NCBI GenBank assembly: GCA_017795005.1
Contig: CP051242.1
Location: 2,256,976 to 2,320,975 of the forward strand
Source of the DNA: Balneolaceae bacterium
GTDB taxonomy: Bacteria; Bacteroidota; Rhodothermia; Balneolales; Balneolaceae
Reading direction: 5' to 3'
DNA length: 64,000 bases
Below the pieces are notes generated by a model, which saw only the letters and a program-made list of their open reading frames with translations, searched no databases and was not told the DNA's origin. The position numbers were made by a program, and so were the translations under genes. Of the stretch, positions 7,556 through 15,714 are shown piece by piece; positions within the stretch are counted from its first letter, which is position 1; the number at the start of each line of letters is the position of its first letter.

Positions 7556-8732
7556 TAAACTCATTCTACTGCTTCTTGTATTCTCTTATTGTGAGAAGGC
7601 TAAAGAACTTCAACAAATTGAAAACCCGACATCTAAAAACAGTTCTCTTTCTCGATTGTTTACGGATAATACTGGTACTGTTTTTATGAGTTGGGTTGAG
7701 GAATCAAATGAAAACACTACTCTTTACTATGCAACTTTTGATGGAGAAAAATGGTCAGATGCTGAGATTATAGCTCAATCGAATGAATGGTTTGTAAATT
7801 GGGCAGACTACCCTTCTATAATAGGGAGTAACGGAGTTCCAATAGCCACGCACTGGCTAAAGAAAATTCCTGGAAACACCTACTCTTACAATGTTGAAGT
7901 AGCTACTTATTCAGGTGAAGATTTTAATAATACTATAGTTCCTCACACAGATAACACTCCAACAGAACATGGTTTTGTAAGTATGATACCTTATGCTGAT
8001 TCATCTTTTTATGCAATATGGCTGGATGGAAGAAATACTGCCGGAGGTCACGGAGAACATGGAGATTTAAGCACTGCAATGACCCTAAGAGGAGCTGAAA
8101 TTTCAACATCAGGATCAATTCTATCTGAATCCGAAATTGATAATGCGATTTGCGACTGTTGCAACACTTCTATCGCCAAAACTCCAAATGGATTACTAGC
8201 TGTTTATCGTGACAGAACGGAAAATGAAATCAGAGATATTTATATCTCAAGAATGGTTGATGGGAAATGGATTGATTCAAAAGCAGTATTTGACGATAAC
8301 TGGGAAATAGCAGCTTGCCCAGTCAATGGTCCTGCTATCGATAGTTATAATTCCTCTGTAGCAGTAGCCTGGTTTACTGGTGCTAATAGCATTCCAAAAG
8401 TAAAACTTGCCTTTTCGAAAGATGAAGGAGCATCATTTAAGTCTCCTTTTGAAATTGATACGGAAGCTTCTATGGGTAGAGTTGATGTTCTTATGAACAA
8501 CGATGAATCGGCATGGGTAAGTTGGATGAACAGATCAGAAGAAAATGCTCACCTCAATTTACAATTGGTATCTAATCAAGGAGAAATATTAGAATCCCAT
8601 ATTGTATCTGAAATGAATCCTTCCAGAGGAAGTGGATTCCCTCAAATTTCAAAAATCAAAAAAGGAATTCTAATTTCCTGGACCGACTACACCGAATCTG
8701 GCAAGCAGATTAAAACGGCTATTCTTCATTAA
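7542..8732 (+). CDS. Sialidase/neuraminidase-like beta-propeller protein, exported
   Basis: 396 residues. A hydrophobic N-terminus ends in Cys17 (LILLLLVFSYC); the -1 Tyr makes this a weak lipobox, so it may be exported rather than lipidated. The body shows sialidase-type beta-propeller blades: repeated strands with D-x-x-G/T turns (LFTDNTGTVFMSW, AFSKDEGASFKSP, a typical Asp-box-like SxDxGxxF). An unusual CDCC motif lies at residues 204-207 followed by NTS. The catalytic residues of true sialidases are not evident, so substrate hydrolysis is uncertain. The 3' end overlaps the convergent alkaline phosphatase gene by 14 bp. Confidence 0.65.
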   Translation: MQRINKLILLLLVFSYCEKAKELQQIENPTSKNSSLSRLFTDNTGTVFMSWVEESNENTTLYYATFDGEKWSDAEIIAQSNEWFVNWADYPSIIGSNGVPIATHWLKKIPGNTYSYNVEVATYSGEDFNNTIVPHTDNTPTEHGFVSMIPYADSSFYAIWLDGRNTAGGHGEHGDLSTAMTLRGAEISTSGSILSESEIDNAICDCCNTSIAKTPNGLLAVYRDRTENEIRDIYISRMVDGKWIDSKAVFDDNWEIAACPVNGPAIDSYNSSVAVAWFTGANSIPKVKLAFSKDEGASFKSPFEIDTEASMGRVDVLMNNDESAWVSWMNRSEENAHLNLQLVSNQGEILESHIVSEMNPSRGSGFPQISKIKKGILISWTDYTESGKQIKTAILH

Positions 8733-9897
8733 TCTGAGGTAAAGTTCCTACCCCAAATAATTGCGCTACTTTCTGGCCCACTTCAATATTCTCTAACCAT
8801 CCGGTAAATTCTATTGCATGTGGACCGTAAGCCATCAAAGGAACAGGAACTCCTGTATGACCAGTAGTAGTCCATGCTATTTCTACTTCATCTCTTCTAT
8901 CGTAATGCGCATTAATTGCCATTCCACCAGTTTCATGATCAGCAGTTAAAATTACTAAGGTTTCACCATCCTGAACTGCAAAATCTAATGCCACTTTTAC
9001 TGCTGCATCTAAACCCTTGACTTCATGAACTACATACTCGGAATTATTATCATGCCCGCCCCAATCGATTTGTGAAGCCTCTATCATCAAAAAGAAACCA
9101 GCATCATTTTGGCTCAATTTACTAATTGCCTTTTCTGACATTTCAGCTAATGTTGGAGTTCTATCAAGAACTGGCATGCCTGCCAAGGAAAATAATCCTA
9201 GAATTTTATCGGAATCAGTTGACTCAAGTTCTTCAGCAGATTCAACATAATCATAACCTAAATTTTTAAAATCATCTATTACATTTAAATCATCTTCTCT
9301 TCTACTTCCCTCTTCAGATGATGGAATGAAGAATTCCTTCCCCCCTCCTAATATTATTTCTAAACCAGAATCAAGATAATCGACAGCAATTTCAGGTTGC
9401 ATTGCTCTGGATTTAACATGTGAAGCATAACTTGCTGGGGTTGCATGTGTAATTGTTGATGTTGCTATAATCCCTGTACTTAATCCTTTTTCCTCAGCAA
9501 GCTCGAGAATAGTTTTACAATGCCTTTCGTCAGGTAATTGAGCTATTTTACCATTATCCGTTTTAATACCGCAAGAATAAGCGGTAGCCCCAGCTGCAGA
9601 ATCTGTAATTAATCCATTAGCTGCGTATGTTTTAACAATACCGGTTACCGGCATAGTTTGAAGATGAAGTAAACCCTCTGCACCAACTAATTGATATTGC
9701 CCTGAGGTAAGTTGTACAAGTCCAGTACCATCACCAATTATAAATATTACATTCTTTATCGGACCATCTTCTACTAAGGGCAGTTTCTCGTTAATTACTG
9801 AGGGAGCAGGAGCTATTTCGATAATATTCGATTCCTGAGCCGTACAATTAATTATGATAGTTGAGATAACTAAGGTTGTAAATAACGATTTCTTCAT
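8719..9897 (-). CDS. Alkaline phosphatase (PhoA/DedA-metal type)
   Basis: 392 residues with a hydrophobic export signal (residues 1-20). Catalytic features are plain: the first zinc/magnesium Asp in FIIGDGTGL (D56), nucleophile Ser100 in TDSAAGATA, ATSTITHATPASYASH, a metal-binding SQIDWGGHDN block, TADHETGG, and the final His in TTGHTGVPVPLMAYGP. This is the classic order for periplasmic alkaline phosphatases that release inorganic phosphate from monoesters. No Pho box recognised upstream. Slightly shorter than E. coli PhoA. Ends inside the 3' end of the sialidase-like gene on the other strand. Confidence 0.92.
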   Translation of the reverse strand: MKKSLFTTLVISTIIINCTAQESNIIEIAPAPSVINEKLPLVEDGPIKNVIFIIGDGTGLVQLTSGQYQLVGAEGLLHLQTMPVTGIVKTYAANGLITDSAAGATAYSCGIKTDNGKIAQLPDERHCKTILELAEEKGLSTGIIATSTITHATPASYASHVKSRAMQPEIAVDYLDSGLEIILGGGKEFFIPSSEEGSRREDDLNVIDDFKNLGYDYVESAEELESTDSDKILGLFSLAGMPVLDRTPTLAEMSEKAISKLSQNDAGFFLMIEASQIDWGGHDNNSEYVVHEVKGLDAAVKVALDFAVQDGETLVILTADHETGGMAINAHYDRRDEVEIAWTTTGHTGVPVPLMAYGPHAIEFTGWLENIEVGQKVAQLFGVGTLPQINEE

Positions 9898-9965
9898 AAA
9901 GCTAATTCTAAAATCAATTTATTTCTAGTATATCAATTGAATATAAACCTGTATTAAAACAGAAA

Positions 9966-11501
9966 TTACCTAGGAAAAAAACTTTTTATTAGTCCCCAAA
10001 GTCCTTTAGAAGGTTTTCTTGAGTTTTTATTTCGCTCTGAAGCTTTATCCAATGTTTTTATTTCTACTTTAGGTCTTCTAGGTTCTTTTTTCTTTTTTTG
10101 ATTCTCTTTCTTTTTAACCGGTTTAGGCTTGCTAGATTGATTCTTTTTGGTATTCACAGAAACTTTCTTCTTTTCTTCTTTCTTGGAATTTTCTGATTTC
10201 TGAGGATCGGGTTTATTCTTCAATTCTATCTTTACTTTTCCATCATCAGTTTTAGTAAAGATGACATTTTTTGCTTTTGAGAAATCCGGAGTAATCTCTT
10301 TTGCAGGTTGCCTAGAATTTTTCTTGTCAGCTTTAGGCTGTGTTGTTTTACCGGGTTTGTTAGAAGCTTTTTTGTCAGAATCTCCTTTTAAAGAGTCTGA
10401 TCCTTTAAATATCTGAAGATCTTTTCCAGCTTTGTTCTTTATTGCATTAAAGAATTTAGTATCCTGCTTACTTACCAGCGTAATAGCTACACCTGTTTTG
10501 TCGTACCTACCAGTCCTTCCAATTCTGTGAATATAGTCTTCTACAGCTCTTGGAACATCATAATTAATAATCAAAGAAACATCTGCAATGTCAATACCGC
10601 GAGCAAGTACATCAGTGGCGACAATAATAGGTACTCTTCCATTTTTAAAATCATTTAGTGCTTTTGTACGCTCATCCTGACTTCGGTCGCCATGTATACT
10701 AGCGGCATTAATGCCTTTTTTTGAAAGTAACCGCTCTAATTGATCTGTTCCTTTTTTGGTAGCCGTAAATATAATGCAGGAACTCCATTCCATTTGATCA
10801 AGCAAAGCCTGAGAAAGCTTAAGTTTTTCCCTACCATCAATTAAGTATGCTCGTTGTTCCACACTTTCAGATGGCTTAGAAAGCTCAATTTCAATCAACT
10901 CAGGATCAACCATAATATTTTTTGCCAACTTTTGGATTTCTTTTGGCATAGTTGCTGAAAACAATAAGGTCTGTCTTTCCTTTGGAAGCTTATCAATGAT
11001 CTGAGTAACATCTGGCATAAATCCCATATCCAACATCCGGTCTGCTTCGTCTAGCACAAGAAATTTGATATGATCGAAATCAACATCCAGTACTTTTGTC
11101 TGATCAATCAATCTACCGGGAGTAGCAACAATTATATCGACACCTGCTCGAATAGCGTTAGCCTGTCGTGCGAAATCTTCTCCACCAATAATTGTAGCGG
11201 AGGAAATACCACAATGATATCCCAACGCAAAAATTTGTTCATCAATTTGTTGAGCAAGTTCTCTGGTAGGAGAAAGTATCAATGCTTTTGTGCCTTCCGA
11301 AGGATTTTCCAAAATCTGTTGGATCACAGGAATAACAAAAGCTCCGGTTTTTCCTGTACCAGTCTGTGCCGCACCTAATACATCTTTCTTTTTTAAAATA
11401 ATCGGAATACTTAATTCCTGGATCGGGGTGGGCTCTGTATAGCCAATGTCTCCAAGTCCCATTTGCAGGCTCTCATGAAGATCTAATTCTTTAAATTTCA
11501 A
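9966..11501 (-). CDS. DEAD-box RNA helicase, RhlE-like, with long basic tail
   Basis: 511 residues with every DEAD-box motif in order: Q motif (TPIQELSIP, 25-33), Walker A AQTGTGKT (45-52), PTRELAQQ (78-85), TPGR (127-130), DEAD (151-154), SAT (182-184), ATDVLARGID and HRIGRTGR (about 328-335). The RhlE-type core ends near residue 370 and is followed by about 140 residues very rich in Lys, Pro and Ser, which probably bind RNA non-specifically. The protein remodels RNA duplexes in ribosome assembly or decay. ATG at 11501; a -7 promoter element TATATTTG lies 33 bp upstream. Confidence 0.92.
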   Translation of the reverse strand: MKFKELDLHESLQMGLGDIGYTEPTPIQELSIPIILKKKDVLGAAQTGTGKTGAFVIPVIQQILENPSEGTKALILSPTRELAQQIDEQIFALGYHCGISSATIIGGEDFARQANAIRAGVDIIVATPGRLIDQTKVLDVDFDHIKFLVLDEADRMLDMGFMPDVTQIIDKLPKERQTLLFSATMPKEIQKLAKNIMVDPELIEIELSKPSESVEQRAYLIDGREKLKLSQALLDQMEWSSCIIFTATKKGTDQLERLLSKKGINAASIHGDRSQDERTKALNDFKNGRVPIIVATDVLARGIDIADVSLIINYDVPRAVEDYIHRIGRTGRYDKTGVAITLVSKQDTKFFNAIKNKAGKDLQIFKGSDSLKGDSDKKASNKPGKTTQPKADKKNSRQPAKEITPDFSKAKNVIFTKTDDGKVKIELKNKPDPQKSENSKKEEKKKVSVNTKKNQSSKPKPVKKKENQKKKKEPRRPKVEIKTLDKASERNKNSRKPSKGLWGLIKSFFPR

Positions 11502-11533
11502 AGTTTGTCTTTATTATCAGTTTAATATCTGTT

Positions 11534-11541
11534 CAAATATA
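11534..11541 (-). promoter_or_regulatory. Candidate Bacteroidota-type -7 element for the DEAD-box helicase
   Basis: TATATTTG on the minus strand matches the TAnnTTTG consensus, 33 bp before the helicase ATG. A good -33 TTTG is not found at 19-21 bp, so this is a partial match. Confidence 0.4.
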
Positions 11542-11627
11542 CGCAGAAGCCGTGTAAAGTGTTTTAAAAGCCTTTTTTCTCTATCTTTAATTCTGCAAAA
11601 ATTACAAAAGTAAATATCATATAAATA

Positions 11628-12323
11628 ATGAAATTTAAAGAACTATTCATCATTCCAATAATCGCATCTCTCCTCATTTTATCCTGTACTTCAAATGAAC
11701 CTAATTATGCCCCTCCTTCCAGTTTAAATTCTATGCCAGATAGTGTAAGCTATGTTGTAGGATTTCAAAATGGTAGCCAGCTTGCTAATCAGGGCTTTGC
11801 TGATATAGATATTGAGAATTTTTTATCTGGCTTCAATGCGGGACTTAATAACGAAGATTCTGAGCTTGAGAACGCTGATCTACAGGATCTGTTTCAAAGA
11901 TTCGGGAACTATCTTACCGATAAAATCAAAATGGAGAATTCTGAAGAAGCAAAAACCTTCTTTGCTGAAAACAGATTAAAAGGCGGAGTCACAGAAACTG
12001 CCTCTGGACTCCAATATATCATTAATGAGGAAGGTTCCGGTATTCAACCAACGACATCAGATACTGTTGTTGTTCATTTTGAAGGAACTTTGTTGGATGG
12101 GACTGTTTTTGCATCTACGTACGATTCAGATGCTCCAGCGGAATACCTCTTAGGCGGCATGATCCCTGGTTGGATTGAAGGAGTTCCTCTTATGAAAGAA
12201 GGGTCTACTTTTACTTTTTATATCCCTTCTGAACTCGCTTATGGTGAAAATCCGAGACCCGGAAGTCCTATTCAGCCCAATGATGCTCTTATTTTTAAGA
12301 TCGAGTTAATTGAAGTGAAATAA
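11628..12323 (+). CDS. FKBP-type peptidyl-prolyl cis-trans isomerase, lipoprotein
   Basis: 231 residues. SpII signal MKFKELFIIPIIASLLILSC (Cys20). Residues about 38-120 resemble the FkpA/Mip N-terminal dimerisation helices (DSVSYVVGFQNGSQL, then a Lys/Glu helix). Residues about 134-229 are the FKBP domain: VVVHFEGTLLDGTVFAST, GWIEGVPLMKEGSTFTFYIPSELAYG and LIFKIELIEV. It should act as a periplasmic proline isomerase and chaperone tethered to a membrane. The first six residues (MKFKEL) equal those of the divergent helicase, which I take as coincidence. A strong terminator follows. Confidence 0.9.
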   Translation: MKFKELFIIPIIASLLILSCTSNEPNYAPPSSLNSMPDSVSYVVGFQNGSQLANQGFADIDIENFLSGFNAGLNNEDSELENADLQDLFQRFGNYLTDKIKMENSEEAKTFFAENRLKGGVTETASGLQYIINEEGSGIQPTTSDTVVVHFEGTLLDGTVFASTYDSDAPAEYLLGGMIPGWIEGVPLMKEGSTFTFYIPSELAYGENPRPGSPIQPNDALIFKIELIEVK

Positions 12324-12334
12324 TTTTTTACGCA

Positions 12335-12378
12335 AAAAGAAAAACCCCACATGAAGCATGTGGGGTTTAATTTTTTTG
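12335..12378. terminator. Bidirectional intrinsic terminator between convergent genes
   Basis: 12-bp perfect stem AAACCCCACATG / CATGTGGGGTTT with loop AAG (12342-12368). T-rich runs follow on the plus strand (12371-12377) and, through an A-rich run before the stem, on the minus strand. It serves both the FKBP gene and the convergent lipoprotein gene. Confidence 0.9.
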
Positions 12379-12388
12379 TAAATAATGC

Positions 12389-13672
12389 TTATGAAGCAGT
12401 ATTAATTAGAATCATTAACTCAGTAACGGCTTTAAGCTTTGCATCTGAACCTGAGAAATTAGATTCTACAGAAGATTCAATTGAGCTAAAGAAGCTGCTA
12501 TACACATCCATTACAAGCTCTGCACTTACAGTAGATGCAATCGAACTATTAAATGTTGATTTTGGTCCTGCAGTAGAGTTAATCTCGCTATCTACTGTAA
12601 TTACAGCAGTTGCAGAAAAATTAGAATCGTTTTCCATTGCGGTTTTAACTTCTTCATTATAAGCTTCAAAAGCTGCTCTGATTTCGCTCATTGTTCCTGC
12701 AGCGGCATTAATTTCCGACTTTAGAGTAACACCAGCTTGAACTGCAGCATCAACAGAAGATTGTGAAGCACCAGCAGCTTCCATTTCTACTTGTACAGCA
12801 GCATCAATAACAGTAGCTGTTAGTAGAGAAACCTGTGTATTAGCTTCGCTTTTAATAGTTGCAGAAGCATTTGAAGTACTGTTTACAAATACTCTACCCC
12901 ACATTTCAATAATTTTCGCAGCAGCAGAAGCTTCCATTTCCGCATTTAAATAAGCATTAGTGAAAGATGTTCTGAAAGTAGCATATGCTTGCTGACGTGC
13001 TTCAACAGAAGTTGCAGTATTTAATTGAGCTTCAAGTCTTGTTTGAGCATCCACCATTGCATTAACAACAGTTTCCATCTTAGCATCTGCTTCACTTCCA
13101 AATTCGCTTTCAAAATATTCAGCTCTAACTCGTGCAGAATTGCTTAATGCAGTTGCAATTCTTGCAGATTCTGAAGAACTCGAATTAACTGCGGCAGCTG
13201 AAGTTGATGTTACTACAGCTTCAATTTCTGCTTTGTTTACCATATCAGCATTTCCTGAAGCCACAAGCTCAGAATACACTTTTGTTTCAGCAGTTGATTC
13301 AAAATTTATTGGCTTAATAGTATAAGAACTTCCGTTCTCAACTCGGGTGCCAACATATCCCATAGTAGTTTCTGTTTCAGATTTAGCCTGTACTACAATA
13401 TTTTGATAAGCTTCTGCATCTACTGCTATATCGAATCTACCTGACGCCTCTGCATCAACTTCTGTACCACTAATAGTTTGTACAGAGCCGTTTGAGGTAA
13501 TTTGTGCGGCAGAAACAACTGTTCCATCGGCTACAACTGATTTTTGATTTCCATCATCAACCTGACCAGAAATTGCAGCTGAACCAGAATTATTCGAATC
13601 TGAACAACTAAAGCCTAGAAAAGCTAATCCAAGTACTAAGGTTGTCGTTTTAAATTTGCGTGTGATATTCAT
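12389..13672 (-). CDS. Ala/Ser/Glu-rich helical lipoprotein, unknown function
   Basis: 427 residues. SpII signal MNITRKFKTTTLVLGLAFLGFSC (Cys23), followed by a Ser/Asn/Gly linker. About residues 32-125 look like a small beta domain (SAAISGQVDDGNQKSV, then VGTRVENGSSYTIKPINF) similar to carboxypeptidase-regulatory-like modules. The rest is about 300 residues of Ala, Ser, Glu and Thr with very few aromatic residues and no further Cys, predicted to be long helices. No family recognised. An internal hydrophobic repeat is not evident. It could be a surface or periplasmic spacer protein. Confidence 0.6.
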   Translation of the reverse strand: MNITRKFKTTTLVLGLAFLGFSCSDSNNSGSAAISGQVDDGNQKSVVADGTVVSAAQITSNGSVQTISGTEVDAEASGRFDIAVDAEAYQNIVVQAKSETETTMGYVGTRVENGSSYTIKPINFESTAETKVYSELVASGNADMVNKAEIEAVVTSTSAAAVNSSSSESARIATALSNSARVRAEYFESEFGSEADAKMETVVNAMVDAQTRLEAQLNTATSVEARQQAYATFRTSFTNAYLNAEMEASAAAKIIEMWGRVFVNSTSNASATIKSEANTQVSLLTATVIDAAVQVEMEAAGASQSSVDAAVQAGVTLKSEINAAAGTMSEIRAAFEAYNEEVKTAMENDSNFSATAVITVDSEINSTAGPKSTFNSSIASTVSAELVMDVYSSFFSSIESSVESNFSGSDAKLKAVTELMILINTAS

Positions 13673-13789
13673 AATTAATCGTTTTGTTATGATTTACATT
13701 CACACCTTTTTAGAGTGATGTTTCCGAGATGTTCCAAATTTTAAGAAAAGGGGCTGTTAAGAATCTCTAACACCGATTAATAAGTTTTA

Positions 13790-13952
13790 AGCCTAACTAA
13801 TTTTTAAATGCCTCATATTGTGGAAGAGAATGTTAGTTGGTATGGTATCAAAATAGAGAAGGACGGCTATCAACCGTCCTTCTATGAATACGTTGGCTTT
13901 TTTCGGGGTACAGATATAGGCTGTAATGTTAACGCATTACAGCTTTTTTTTT
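13790..13952 (+). ncRNA. Candidate small structured RNA with intrinsic terminator
   Basis: No coding frame, yet three stems occur in order on the plus strand: CCTAACTAA (13792-13800) with TTAGTTGG (13833-13840, one bulged U); a perfect 9-bp stem GAAGGACGG / CCGTCCTTC (13858-13882); and a 9-bp stem GCTGTAATG / CATTACAGC (13920-13943) followed by nine Ts. The terminator points along the plus strand, where no gene lies upstream, so it appears to end its own transcript. The 5' end and promoter are not identified. The rest of this 305-bp gap (13673-13977) holds nothing else I recognise. Confidence 0.45.
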
Positions 13953-13977
13953 GAAAATCCATGAAGATAAACTGGAA

Positions 13978-15714
13978 TTATAGTTTCCAGATTTTGTCCC
14001 TCAAGCCACTTCTTCTTACCACACTATGCTGTACCGCAGAAGAAATAACAGATGTACTTCCTATTACAAGAACACTTTTTCGTGCTCTTGTTACAGCTGT
14101 ATATAAAAGTTGTCTTGAAAATATGCGATTCTTTGTATTTGATAAGATTATCGCGACATGATCATATTCCGAGCCCTGGCTTTTGTGTATTGTTATTGCG
14201 AAAGCAGGTTGATAATGCTGAACCCTCGAAACATCAACTAATTGATTCCTACCCTCAAATTGTAATTTTGGCCCATATTCAGTTTCAACACAAATACCAG
14301 TTTCTCCATTGTTGACTTTTAAAACCCTATTGTTTTTTGTCATTAATACAGCTCTACCATGGTACCACAGTTTTGAATCTGGAATTGAGTAGGCTCTTTT
14401 TATTTCTTTTTCGGACCCTGAGGTAAGAATATCCACCCCGAAAGGTCCTCTTCTTAACGCACAAAGAATTTGATACTCATTGAAGAAAGAGATTTTATCT
14501 TCTGATGATGAATAATTTTTAAATGGTTCTACTGCAAAAGTATTTAAGAGATTCTCCACTATTTCATTTGAAGGTTTACTCATTGATAATTCAGGATAGT
14601 CTTCTGAAGTTAATAATGTCAGTACTTGATCTGAATCCCCCCGGTTTATTGCCTCCGATAACAATTGGATTCCACTTGTTTCATCAAAGCGGTAATTCTT
14701 TTCCAATAAAACTATTGAATCGTTAATGGAAGAATTTTTTTCCTCGATTGAACCAGCTTCATCAACCTGATTGATAATAGATCTTGAGAAATTGTTTGTT
14801 GCATGAAAACAGATATCGCCAAGAATTGAACCAGCTTCAACAGACGCTAATTGGTTTTTATCTCCTAACAATATCAGTCTGGTTTGTTTTGATATTGACC
14901 GGATTAACCCGATCCACAAAGTGATATCCAGCATCGAAGCTTCATCAATAATAACCGTATCAAATGGAAGTGGATTTTTTTCTCCGTAAAGAAACTGTCC
15001 GCTCTCTCCTTTTGCTCCAAGTAGCTTATGAATGGTAACGGGGTCTTCTGTATACTCGTGTTTTTCGAGCTCGAGACTTTCTGAGAGTCTCTGTGCTGCT
15101 TTACCTGTAGGAGCTGCAAGAGCTATTGAATACCCTTCTGGATTTGAATAGGTAAGCGCATCAATAATTTTTTGAATGGTAAAAGTTTTACCGGTTCCGG
15201 GACCTCCGGAAATAATTACCAAATCTTTAATTAAGGATAAATAAACGGCTATTTTTTGCCAATCAAGACTATCCTCATCATTTAAAAAAAGATTCCCAAC
15301 ATGATTTTTTACTTCCTTTGTAAGGGGGTATGTCTCTTTTGATTTAGAAATAAGCCACTCTGCAAGTTCCTGTTCATATTTCCAGAATTTATGGAGGTAA
15401 ATCCTGTCTTCTTCCATCACTAAAGGAGTAAGTTCTGTTCCATTCCCAATCAACTTTGAACTTAACAAAGAATCAAAAACAGCTTCTTTTGTTATGTCTT
15501 TTAATAAAGCTCCATAAATTTTATGTGAGTAACAGTATTCGATATCCACACAAATATGCCCATTCAAATGTGCTGAAAGACATGAAGCACCAACTACAAC
15601 CGGTATAATATCACTTCCATCGAGTTCGTAAAGAAAGCGGGCAAATTCTATTTCCTGAATAGAAATTTCGTCCTTCTCTCTAAGTTTATTAAGTCGAGAG
15701 ATAATATCACTCAT
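13978..15714 (-). CDS. recD: Exodeoxyribonuclease V subunit alpha (RecD helicase)
   Basis: 578 residues of the SF1B RecD/TraA helicase type. Walker A is GGPGTGKT (170-177), Walker B DEASMLD (about 267), then LGDKNQLASVEAGS (motif III), and near the C-terminus AITIHKSQGSEYDHV and LLYTAVTRARKSV (motifs V/VI). RecD is the fast 5'-to-3' motor of RecBCD, which processes double-strand DNA ends for RecA recombination and degrades foreign linear DNA. It overlaps the end of recB by 8 bp. It is the last gene of the recC-recB-recD run; no minus-strand terminator is seen after it. Confidence 0.93.
   Translation of the reverse strand: MSDIISRLNKLREKDEISIQEIEFARFLYELDGSDIIPVVVGASCLSAHLNGHICVDIEYCYSHKIYGALLKDITKEAVFDSLLSSKLIGNGTELTPLVMEEDRIYLHKFWKYEQELAEWLISKSKETYPLTKEVKNHVGNLFLNDEDSLDWQKIAVYLSLIKDLVIISGGPGTGKTFTIQKIIDALTYSNPEGYSIALAAPTGKAAQRLSESLELEKHEYTEDPVTIHKLLGAKGESGQFLYGEKNPLPFDTVIIDEASMLDITLWIGLIRSISKQTRLILLGDKNQLASVEAGSILGDICFHATNNFSRSIINQVDEAGSIEEKNSSINDSIVLLEKNYRFDETSGIQLLSEAINRGDSDQVLTLLTSEDYPELSMSKPSNEIVENLLNTFAVEPFKNYSSSEDKISFFNEYQILCALRRGPFGVDILTSGSEKEIKRAYSIPDSKLWYHGRAVLMTKNNRVLKVNNGETGICVETEYGPKLQFEGRNQLVDVSRVQHYQPAFAITIHKSQGSEYDHVAIILSNTKNRIFSRQLLYTAVTRARKSVLVIGSTSVISSAVQHSVVRRSGLRDKIWKL

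Noticed and set aside
12351-12662. Plus-strand frame opposite the helical lipoprotein
   Set aside because: It is antisense to a lipoprotein with a clear signal peptide, starts inside a terminator and has low-complexity shadow composition.
13920-13952. Hairpin as the terminator of recD
   Set aside because: On the minus strand the T tract would come before the stem, not after it; the orientation only suits a plus-strand transcript.
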